Assembly (NCBI GenBank): GCA_963920575.1
Contig: OY986973.1
Location: forward strand, 16,788,062-16,852,061
Length of the DNA: 64,000 nucleotides
Origin: Narthecium ossifragum
Lineage: Eukaryota > Streptophyta > Magnoliopsida > Dioscoreales > Nartheciaceae
Reading direction: 5' to 3'
The first letter of the stretch is position 1, and the number at the start of each line of letters is the position of its first letter. Positions 54,510 through 63,820 of this stretch are shown in pieces. Both the position numbers and the translations under genes were made by a program. Under the pieces are notes generated by a model that had not been told where the DNA came from, did no database searches, and saw only the letters and a program-made list of their open reading frames with translations.

Positions 54510-56152
54510 TGATCAATGTCACAACACAGCGGTGCAGTGTAGCATAACATAAGAGAGGTCGAACCCACAGAGAGACAAGCAGAAAACATCCAAAACGCAA
54601 ATAACAATGAATTAAAGACAAACGAGAACTTTAAGAATTAACTAAATTAGATCAAAGGATTTAATTATACCTAAGATTAACTAAAGATATCATGATTTTA
54701 ATAAGGCTAGGCGTCAGGAATCACTTCACTCGGACTTAGGTTCTTCTCTTCTCAATGGTTCATACAATACTACTCAGTCAAGGGATTCACATCCCAATCA
54801 CCTTAACCGGAAGATATGGAACTATAAACCTAACAAAATACATAAATGTCTCTTCCTACAATTGATTCTTTCTTTTATAGCTTTAACTTCATCCTACCAA
54901 AAGCTAAGAATATACGATACCGGCTGTCACTACAGGCAACGTATACCAAAAGTTCATCGAGACAAAGCTCTAACCCTATCTTACCATACCTCTAAGAATA
55001 CACAATACCAACTCTCACAATCGGCAATGCATAGCAAAGATTTCACGAGATAAAGTAGGTAAACAATAGATATACACATGGGATTACAAGATCATGAAAG
55101 AAGCATGACTAGATTCATAATATCATTCATCCACATAGAAATCTATAATCTGAAAATAATCCTTGAAGATTCAATACATAGAAAAGAGCTTAACAATAAA
55201 GATTAAAATCTATGGACCATGATGAAGAAGAAACCCTAGTGCTCGTTAGTTTATTCGTCCGCCATGCCCACGGATTACTCGACCATGGATGGAGATTTTT
55301 TCATCTTCTTCCTTGTTTTTCTCCCCTCCAAACTCTGCCAAAAAGCTCTCCTTGAATAGCCCTAAGTTGCCTATTTATAGCCACCAAAAGTGTGCAACTC
55401 GTATTAGATCTGTACTCTTGATTTTTGCTCAGCCACCGTATATGATCGAATATCATAGAGGAAGATGATTGATCATTTCATCCCGTAGAAGTGTCACGCC
55501 CCGATGATGATCGATCATCTCATAGGGCATGATCGATCATTTGAAACATGGCTCGCTGTCATCTCTGGCTAAATAAAATGATCGGTCATTATAAGGGAGA
55601 TGATTGATCCTTTGAAGTATAACGCTTTGTCACATAAATGATCGATCATTTATAGGGAGAAGATCGATCGTTTTATCCCAAAATCACTCCAGTAGCATAA
55701 GGGATCAATCTTTTATGGGTAGATGATCGATCCTTTGAAAATATGCTCTCTGTTAGCTCTGGCGCATCAAATGATCGATCATTTGTTCTGCGTATTTTCT
55801 CTTTTGCTATTCAGACTGTGTCTTTGATACTAAAATTGCCGTAATTTCCTCTAAAAAACTTGGAATCACGAACCGTAAAATTCTTCAGAAACTAGACTTC
55901 CAAAGCTTTCCATTGTATATTGGACATCATCTGGTTCTTCTTCATCAGCTATAGGTTAATATTTCAAGTAGACCCTTGTAATTTTTTCAGCTTCTTTGCC
56001 CCCTTTTAGCTCTAATTTTCTGCATTTTTCAAGCAACTATGTGAAGTAACATATAAATATAAAAATAGTACTAAAGTGGTTGATTAGGGGTGACAATATG
56101 GCAATTGAGATGGTTATAAGATTGTTCAGAGTGTACTTTCATGCACTCGTCA
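54510..56152 (-). repeat. 3' LTR of Gypsy-3
   Basis: 1643 bp. The first bases (TGATCAATGTCAC) lack about 9 bp present in the other LTR. TATA-like CTATAAATAGG on the minus strand at about 55370-55380. Leader tandem repeat 54902-55050. Confidence 0.85.
55441..55784. promoter_or_regulatory. U3 palindrome array, TGATCGATCA type
   Basis: About 11 sites, often in pairs 10-12 bp apart ('TGATCGATCATTTATAGGGA' then 'GATCGATC'). Spacers contain CTCTGT(C/T)A. About 60 bp from the TATA-like sequence. Confidence 0.6.
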
Positions 56153-56165
56153 CACCCCCCAACCA
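56153..56165 (-). other. Polypurine tract of Gypsy-3
   Basis: Minus strand CTGGTTGGGGGGTG precedes the LTR start TGACGAGTGC. A second copy is at 61158-61170. Confidence 0.82.
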
Positions 56166-57611
56166 GCTTATTGCTAGTTTCTAGCAATTCAAAGCGCATG
56201 AAAACATAATTAAGTACACCAATGGTATAAGGATGTAGACATGCATGATAAAAATTTTACCTTGACCAGTCAATAGTGTTATGTATAGTACAGAGCATGA
56301 AAACTTCATATACTCATATACATACTATCAACACATGAAATTAACTTCTAAACCTCAAACGTGCTAATCACCATCCAGACGAACGCATATGACGTGACAA
56401 ATAAATGTTACATACAGAAGCAACTTCTACCCACCATTAGTTCAAACACACTACTATCTTTCTGACCAATCATCCAACCCTCGCACATTAAGTACAACAT
56501 GCTTTTTCTTTTTCTCTTTTTTTTCAACTATCAGATATTTTGTCTTTTTACGCGAGCACTCTCCGCTTCTTGAGGCGTAGAAATCCAGTTACTTAGCAAA
56601 ACACTTAATAGTTTTTTTTAAGCTATCAATGGTTCTACCTTTTTACGCGAGCTTCCGCTTCCTGAGGCAAGAACACCCGGTTACTCAGTAGATCACGTAA
56701 TAGTCGTTTGGGCATAGCTTGATCAAGCTCCAGAACTTTTTTTTTTCTTTTTTTTTCCTCTGCATGCAATACTCAACACTAGCTAAAGTGGAAATCATGG
56801 TCTAGATTGAAAATAGCATGCTCATTCCTCTAGTGAGTATAATTACCGCTGCACATAAAGTGTTCATGTGTGAATCACATGATGTTCTACCTTCAGGTTA
56901 TCAAACATGCAATCAATGTATAAGCCAATCCATATGAAAGCAACATGTATAATAAACATAAAAATTTCAGCTCATGTACAATTTCTGGTAACATGCTCAA
57001 TTCAACACTATTAAACCTACAAAGTAGCATACATAAGGTCATGCATGCCTACACCCCCCAACCTGAAATTCACATTGTCCTCAATGTGTGTTAAGTATGT
57101 CAAGAGAATAAAATAGGGTGTTGGTTTAAATTTGAAATAGAATAGACAAGAATTATAAATTTAAATAGGAGCGAGGCCACATGACAACATAAGCGAATAT
57201 CTCCTCAAGGCTCCTCATGATGGCCGAAATCTCTATGCCAATGATGGCTGGCCAAAATCTACAAGGGAAAACAGGGACTGCTCGAGCACCTAAAAACAAA
57301 AGCAAAACAAACTGAAAACAAAAGCAAACATGCAAGCACACAACATAAAATAACTCCAGCATTCTCAAGCATACAAGAAAACAAATCGAGCAAGCTAAAC
57401 TACTATATACAAGACAGGGATTTTTAACCGCGCCCTTAGTGGTCTTGCCCTAGCATGATGATATGCAAAATCATTAAGTGCCATAACCTGAAGGGTTAAC
57501 CTTAGTAGTATCATCAAGGGTAATTCACCATGTGAATCAAAGTGGCATATTACAAGTGGGAGAACTAGATTTTGCATTCTAACACCAATAAACAAGATAG
57601 CTGGATTTGTT
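56166..57611 (-). other. Gypsy-3 3' region
   Basis: AT-rich, no supported ORF. Contains the motif pair 'TTTTTACGCGAGC...GGTTACT(C)AG' at 56550-56690, like Gypsy-4. A short frame at 57153-57368 (minus) has no domain. Confidence 0.5.
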
Positions 57612-57757
57612 TTCAAGAGAAAATACGCAGAACAAATGATCGATCATCCCCTATAATGATCGATCATTTGATGTGTTAGAGCAAACAGAGAGCATATTTT
57701 CAAAGGATCGATCATCTACCCATAGAAGATCGATCCCTTATGACACTGGAGTGATTT
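57612..57757 (+). repeat. Inverted copy of LTR U3 sequence inside Gypsy-3
   Basis: About 145 bp matching the reverse complement of 60677-60822 (and of the 55690-55800 region) at roughly 93% by eye, including four palindromes. It lies opposite in orientation to both LTRs of the same element, followed by a small 'TATATAGTAGTTTAGTTT' repeat. Confidence 0.8.
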
Positions 57758-57836
57758 TGATTATGTATATAGTAGTTTAGTTTGTATATAGTAGTTTAGT
57801 TTAGTTTAGTTTTCTTTAGTTAATCACCCCGGCATA

Positions 57837-58703
57837 TTAAATTATGGGCAACGGCGCCAAATTTTCATATCGCTCAAATGTGTCATCATTGTGCTCAAGT
57901 GTCAGTGACTCATCCAATGATCTATCAATAGTGTCATGTTGCTCGTGGTCAAGGATGTTAAGATCACAAAATCTGAAGTAAATCCGTCGAAGTCTAAAAA
58001 TATCGATCAAGGTCATGTTCTTCTTAACTATCCAAGGAGATGAAATAAAAACAGGAAATATACCTCGCGGCTTAGAAGCAATGACTTGAAGTTTAGCCGA
58101 TAGAGATTCAACGAATACATAGTCGTGGTGGTCTTGGTAGTCGTCCAGATCTTCCTCGCTGCTGACCGGCCCGTACTGGAGTACTTCATCTTCTTCCAAC
58201 TGATGTGTCCCTTCGAGTTCGTGCGCGCTAAAAGATGTGATTACCTCGCATAGTTGGCGTGCCTTCTCCTCGTCCCTCATAAGTAACTGCATAATGAAAG
58301 AGTCAAAATTAGGCTTGGTTTTAGCCTCCTTAAGTAAGTCCAAAATCTCTGCCACGGAAAGTTGAGGAGAAACATTTGCATCGCCAGCATCAGAGGCAAG
58401 AACATGTGCATTACTAACATTGGAATCATGAGCATATGCATAGTGAATGTTATTATCACGAACATGCGTATGAGCGCTAAAATCATGTGCATGTGCATCA
58501 CACACATTAGAATCAATAGCTTGTGCATCAACAGGATTAGAATTTTGAACATGCACACTAGCACTACAGTCATGAGCATATGCATCATCAACATGAGCAT
58601 CTTGAGCATGTGCACCATAAGCATTAAAATCATGGATGTATGCATCACAAGCACTAAAGTCATCGACACATGCATCATACGTGTTAGGCTCATCAACATG
58701 CAC
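57837..58703 (-). CDS. Gypsy-3 ORF with D-A-H-rich repeats
   Basis: 288 codons open from ATG 58703. Residues 1-115 are a degenerate repeat of about ten residues built on DAxxHDFSA, AYAHDSNVS, AHAQDAHVD and similar (D, A, H, N and Y dominate). Residues 117-175 (LSVAEILDLLKEAKTKPNFD, MQLLMRDEEKARQLCEVITS) look like an ordinary helical domain. The remainder is acidic, then FPVFISSPWIVKKNMTLIDI. No catalytic motif. It lies directly downstream of the gag core in the same strand, so it is the gag C-terminal/linker region of this element, like the repeat ORF of Gypsy-4. Function unknown. The long open frame, in an element whose gag core carries stops, is notable. Confidence 0.55.
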   Translation of the reverse strand: MHVDEPNTYDACVDDFSACDAYIHDFNAYGAHAQDAHVDDAYAHDCSASVHVQNSNPVDAQAIDSNVCDAHAHDFSAHTHVRDNNIHYAYAHDSNVSNAHVLASDAGDANVSPQLSVAEILDLLKEAKTKPNFDSFIMQLLMRDEEKARQLCEVITSFSAHELEGTHQLEEDEVLQYGPVSSEEDLDDYQDHHDYVFVESLSAKLQVIASKPRGIFPVFISSPWIVKKNMTLIDIFRLRRIYFRFCDLNILDHEQHDTIDRSLDESLTLEHNDDTFERYENLAPLPII

Positions 58704-58706
58704 ATC

Positions 58707-59303
58707 CTAGGAAGTAGCAACATAAGTATCATGCACATAATCATCATAAGCACTAGGATAAGAGTAGAAAGGCTCATTGTGTTGCAGATAGTTATTGGAC
58801 GTTAATGCGATATTGGGATGCTTGTAGAATTTGGCATTGATATGACCATGATAATCATCCCAGTGCCCCGGAACCGTCTGTGTATAAATCATCTCAACAA
58901 GCTCATCCAAGTGCTTCATAGCTTCATCAGGATCAATCTGCAAAAACACACCCTTGCATCTTGTTTCAAGAATTTAATGTTCATGCTCAGTTAATCCATA
59001 ATAAAAATAGCTAACTAAACGCCAACTAGCATAACCATGGTGAGGGCATGAAACTATTAAACTGTTAAATTACTGTCATGCATCACATAATGTCTCATCA
59101 TCCTTTTGTGCAAAGGATGAAATCCTTCTTTTCAATGCGTTAATCATATAATTAGGAAGATACTCATTGACAGAAACATGACTCATTCTATGCTCCTCTC
59201 TCAATTTGTATATACTTTTCCTACGAACTGTTGTCTGAGACATTCCATCTCTCGACTTCATAGAACATGACCTCAAATAGTCTTGACATAATTCATTTTC
59301 CAA
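58707..59303 (-). pseudogene. Gypsy-3 gag core (Retrotrans_gag)
   Basis: On the minus strand: MSHVSVNEYLPNYMINALKR, RISSFAQKDDETLCDA, stop, one residue, stop, FNSLIVSCPHHGYASWRLVS, YFYYGLTEHEH, stop, ILETRCKGVFLQIDPDEAMK and HLDELVEMI. This is the core of Ty3/Gypsy gag, where 'F.Q...E....AW.RF..L...CPHHG...W.....FY.GL.......D...GG.F....P.EA...L..M' is conserved in Athila/Tat elements. Three in-frame stops near 59070 and 58975 kill it. It is the particle-forming domain. No zinc knuckle or protease follows; instead comes the repeat ORF at 57837-58703. Confidence 0.85.
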
Positions 59304-59476
59304 CCTTCTTTTCAGTTTTTTTTCAGCAAGTCAAAATATAACTAAAAATCAAAATAAAGCTAAAAATAAAATAAAGAAAACTAAGGAAAAAGAAATAAAG
59401 ATCCAAAGAAAAGGGAACAAAGTTATCGTCTTCCATCACCGTGATCTGATGATTATGGCACTTTTTTGAACCGTCC

Positions 59477-59493
59477 CCCCGACAACGGCGCCA
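59477..59493 (-). other. Primer binding site of Gypsy-3
   Basis: Minus strand TGGCGCCGTTGTCGGGG, one mismatch to the Athila/Tat site, a few bases after the 5' LTR end. Confidence 0.85.
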
Positions 59494-59498
59494 AATTT

Positions 59499-61157
59499 TG
59501 ATATCGCTCAAATGTGTCACAACACAGCGGTGCAGTGTAGCATAATGTAAGAGGGGTTGAACCCATAGAGAGACAACCAGAAAACTTCCAAAACACAAAT
59601 AACAATGAATTGAAGACAAACGAGAACTTAAGAATTAACTAAATTAGATCAAAGGATTTAATTATACCTTAGATTAACTAAAGATATCAGGATTTTAATA
59701 AGGCTAGGTGTCAGGAATCACTTCACTCGGACTTAGGTTCTTCTCTTCTCAATGGTTCATACAATACTACTCAGTCAAGGGATTCACATCCCAATCACCT
59801 TAACCGAAAGATATGGAACTATAAACCTAACAAAATACATAAATGTCTCTTCCTACGATTGATTCTTCCTTTTATAGCTCTAACTTCATCCTACCAAAAG
59901 CTAAGAATACACGATACCGGCTATCACTACAGGCAACGTATACCAAAAGTTCATCAAGACAAAGCCTTAACCCTATCTTACCAGACCTCTAAGAATACAC
60001 AATACCAACTCTCACAATCGGCAATGCATAGCAAAGATTTCACGAGATAAAATAGGTAAACAATAGATATAACCATGGGATTACAAGATCATAAAACAAG
60101 CATGACTGGATTCAGAATATCATTCATCCACATAGAAATATATAATCTAAAAATAATCCTTGAAGATTCAATACATAGAAAAGAGCTTAACAATAAAGAT
60201 TAAAATCTATGAACCATGATGAAGAAGAAACTCTAGTTCTCGTTAGGTTATTCGTCCGCCATGCCCGCGGCTTACTCGGCCATGGATGGAGATTTCTTCA
60301 TCTTTTTCCTTGTTTTTCTCCCCTCCAAACTCTGCCGAAAAGCTCTCCTTGAATAGCCCTAAGTTGCCTATTTATAGCCTCCAAAAGTGTGTAACTCGGA
60401 TTAGATCTGCACCCTTGATTTTTGCTTAGCCGCCGTATATGATCGATCATCATAGAGGAAGATGATCGATCATTTCATCCCGTAGAAGTGTCACACCCCA
60501 ATGATGATCGATCATCTTAAAGATCATGATCGATCATTTAAAACATGGCTCTCTGTCATCTCTGGCTACATACAATGATCGATCATTATAAGGGAGATGA
60601 TCGATCCTTTGAAGTATAACGCTCTGTCACATAAATGATCGATCATTTATAGGGAAAAGATCGATCATTTTATCCCAAAATCACTCCAGTATCATAAGGG
60701 ATCAATCTTCTATGGGTAGATAATCGATCCTTTGAAAATATGCTCTCTGTTAGCTCTGGTGCATCAAATGATCGATCATTATTCGGGATGATCGATCATT
60801 GGTTCTGCGTATTTTCTCTTTTGCCATTCAGACTGTGCCTTTGATACTAAAATTCCCGTAACGTCCTCTAAGAAACTTGGAATCACGAATCGTAAAATTC
60901 TCCAGAACTAGACTTCCAGAGCTTTCCAATGGTATATGGTACATCTGGTTCTTCTTGAGTAGGTACAGGTTAATATTTGAAGTAGACCTATGTAATCTTT
61001 TCAGCTTCTTTTAGCTCCAATTTCCCGCATTTTCCAAGCAACTATGAGAAATAACATATAAATATAAAAATAGTACTAAAGTGGTGGATTAGGGGTGACT
61101 ATATGGCAATTGAGATGGTTATAACATTGTTCAGAGTGCACTTTCATGCACTCATCA
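59499..61157 (-). repeat. 5' LTR of Gypsy-3
   Basis: 1659 bp, TGATATCGCTCAAATGTGTC...CATGCACTCATCA. TATA-like sequence (minus) at about 60369-60378; leader tandem repeat 59899-60055. Confidence 0.88.
60438..60800. promoter_or_regulatory. U3 palindrome array, TGATCGATCA type (best preserved)
   Basis: About 12 sites (ATGATCGATCATT and variants) in pairs, spacers with CTCTGTC/CTCTGTT. About 60 bp from the TATA-like sequence. Confidence 0.6.
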
Positions 61158-61930
61158 CACCCCCCAACCAGCTTATTGCTAGTCTACTACAATTCAAAGC
61201 ACGTGAAAACATAATTAAGCACACCAACGGTATAAGGATGTAGACATGCATGATAAAAATTTTACCTTTACAGGTCAATAGTGTTTTGTATACTCATATA
61301 CATACACATACTACCAACACATGAAACGAGGTCGCCGGAGTGTGGCAACAACACATGAAGCTTTGCAGGGACATGGGGGTTCCATCCGTACGGTTTGATC
61401 ACTGGATGGGGCTTCGGCTACACCGGATCTGATGGTGGCGGCGCGGTGGAGGTCGTCACCGATGATCGTCGGTGAACGAGGATTCAACGGTGCTTGATCT
61501 TGTCGGGGCAAGGTACGTGAAGGTCTTGTGACCATTCTCGTGAGGTTTGATCTTGGGATCTCCCTCGGAACAAGGCGGAGTAGAGGAGGCCGAAACAGGG
61601 GAGTTCGCCGGAATTGGATCTCGGCGATCCAGGCGTCAATCGGGGTCGTGGTTGACCACGGTGGCTTCGGGGACGGTCGTCGAAGCTTCCTTGGTGGATA
61701 GGTGAAGAGGACGATGCCAGAGAACGGCCTTGGGGTGGTGGCTCGGGGATGAGTCGATGGGCTCTGGTTTTGAGCCGGGACGATGAAGGGTCGACTCGGA
61801 TCGAGCTGTGCGCGGGGAAGGAGGCGAGCCGCGGCTTGAGCGAATCCGGTAGGAGAGAGAAAACTCTAGGGAAAATTTGGAAAAATAGGTAAAAATCCAT
61901 AAAAATCCTGGAAATGTAGAAGGAAGGTTT
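61158..61930 (-). other. Truncated second Gypsy-3 internal region
   Basis: 61158-61320 matches 56153-56330 (PPT and following sequence); from about 61320 it becomes GC-rich with minus-strand frames lacking domains (similar in kind to 30500-31400). Ends where Gypsy-1 internal sequence resumes near 61930. Confidence 0.55.
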
Positions 61931-62431
61931 CATCCGGATCCGACATAGGTTGCAACAGTAGGTGCTCTGGTTCGATCTGAGAATCGGACGGTTGTTGCTC
62001 CTGTTGAGGATTGGATGGTTCTGACTCTTAAACTAGTTCATGGATTTCTTCTCCCATATCCGCTTCTTCTGGTTTTTTCTCCTCTACTGATTGTTGACGT
62101 CTCAGTCGGAGTTGGACTCGAAATTACAATCGGAGTCATAATCTGAGTTGGCTCAGGGTCAAGTTCCGCGATCTGGGTTGCAGCTGGAGTAGGGGTCTAA
62201 CTCAAAACCTGAATCCTTGTGTGACTTGTTTGAGTCATAGTTGACCATCTACTAGTGATCTGCTCCAATTTCCTGCTATCACGTTCCATCTTGGTTAAAC
62301 ATAGGTTCAACTGGGTCTGCGAAATCTTGAATTACTACTCCAAACTCTCCTGGGGTACTCCATACATGGTGGTGAAGTTTCCGGAAGGTTCTGGACCACA
62401 TAATTGGAGGAACGGAGCTCTGATACCAAGT
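61931..62431 (-). pseudogene. Gypsy-1 5' internal region
   Basis: Minus strand: PBS TGGTATCAGAGC at 62417-62428, then a degenerate leader/gag-start region (readable phrases such as DRKLEQITSRWSTMTQTSHT, and a Q/P/E-rich part). The gag core is missing because Gypsy-3 interrupts it. Confidence 0.5.
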
Positions 62432-63820
62432 TGATACGAGCGGTCTACTTGAAATCTTCTCGTATTAGGTCTCTACTGCTCCAATTGATCATAATTGAGT
62501 CTTATCAGGCTTGATTAGCTGAATCTGGCTATCTGAATCAAGTCTGGCTTGAGCTGGTTTAGATCTGGCTCAAGGAATTGGATCATGCTTGACTGGATTG
62601 GGCTGCATCTGGATTAAGTGGATGAGTCAAGTTGACTAAGCTGAGTCTGATTCAGGTTAGAGTTGGGTTAAGTGGCTGGTTGATTTGGACTGGATCCAAG
62701 GGTTGAGGATCGTCGGAGTGATTCGCCGACGTCGGGGACAGGACGGTGTTCAGGAAGAGATCCACCGGAGTGGATTGGTCAGGGAAGGTCTAGATCGACA
62801 GAATCTAGGATGGCTGACGGTGGGTTTAGAGGAGATCGGCGTCGGGGACAACGGCGAGGGCTGACGTCAGGAAGTAGAGGGGAAGGGCCTTGGGGAGATG
62901 AGGAGTGGATCTATCGGATCCGATCTTCCAATGGGTGGCTAGATGCGACGGATCTGGAAGGGTCGATGACGGTGAAGCTTGGGAAGGACGGGGATATCGC
63001 CAGAGAAGACGACAGAGGCGGTGGAGAGGTTGGACGGAGTCGTGAGGGCTTGGGGAAGAGGATGGAGGCCTTGGTTGGTGACGGGGATAGCCGGAGAAGG
63101 CTGGGGAAGGAGGATGTCGGTGATGCTAGGACTTGGGAGAGAAGAGAGGATGGGGAAGATGATGCTGAGGTGGCTGGTGATGAGGAGAGAGAGTAGTGAT
63201 GTGACGCTGACATGGTGGAAAGAGAAAGTGGCATGGAGAGAGAAATACCGGTAGAGGCGGTGCCGACTGCGGAGAAGATGACCAGCGAGGAAGAAGGTGG
63301 ATTGGTGGACGTCTGTTGAAGAGAAGTCTTGGGGTTGAGAACTCAACCTCTAGATAGTTCTTGATAGAGAACTAACTTTTGGGTAATCCTAACTAGAGGA
63401 TTAAGCCATTACTCTATGAGAATCTACTCCTAAACTACTATCTACTTTATTCATCTAACTCACATCATTGATCATCCATACATCATAACTAGCTATTGAG
63501 GTCCTTTTATAGAGGCATCGACTGAGTCCTAATCCAACTATAAAACCCCCTTATTTAAATAGCAAGTAATAAGGTTTCCATACTCAAACTCAACTTACTA
63601 ACTCAAATGGACTCTTAATTAATTCCTAACAACTTGTGGTTATCTAGGAAACCAAATAACAACTATGACTCAATTAAATATAAAAGACTAATGATAAATC
63701 ATAATTAAATACTCTAGTTTGAACTATGGAAGTCCAAATCAAACTAGGAAAGAGGCTAAACCCATTTGGGTCCTCTTCTGGGCGCGGGTCCAGTTGGTCG
63801 AGTCGGATCGACTCGTATCA
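62432..63820 (-). repeat. 5' LTR of Gypsy-1
   Basis: 1389 bp, matches 52605-54068. GC-rich part 62690-63330. Followed on the plus strand by GAGAT and Copia-5 sequence. Confidence 0.82.

Larger units (their letters stand above)
54510..61157 (-). mobile_element. Gypsy-3: complete non-autonomous element with gag remnant, no pol
   Basis: LTRs 54510-56152 (3', minus) and 59499-61157 (5', minus), PBS and PPT present, 3.35 kb inside. Coding content is a damaged Retrotrans_gag core and a low-complexity ORF; no pol motif. Beyond the 5' LTR (plus-strand right) another PPT and the 3' part of a second internal region follow (61158-61930), so this is a tandem pair sharing an LTR. The left flank is Gypsy-1 internal sequence; no matching TSD is visible on the right because of the extra partial copy. 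Confidence 0.85.
52605..63820 (-). mobile_element. Gypsy-1: chromovirus-like element, interrupted by Gypsy-3
   Basis: LTRs 52605-54068 (3', minus) and 62432-63820 (5', minus). Flanks GGGAT (52600-52604) and GAGAT (63821-63825) form a TSD with one mismatch. On the minus strand the 5' LTR is followed by the PBS TGGTATCAGAGC (62417-62428), and the 3' LTR is preceded by a PPT. Only the two ends of the internal region remain (61930-62431 and 54069-54509); the middle has been replaced by Gypsy-3. A solo LTR of the family is at 5489-6831 and a truncated one at 43208-43612. Confidence 0.8.

Noticed and set aside
58362..58805. 147-codon plus-strand frame opposite the D-A-H repeat ORF
   Set aside because: Antisense reading of the same repeats; the minus strand matches the element orientation and follows the gag core.
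60438..60800. CRISPR-like or bacterial GATC-rich array
   Set aside because: Units are short palindromes with irregular spacing inside plant LTRs; no spacers of constant length, no cas genes, and the context is eukaryotic.
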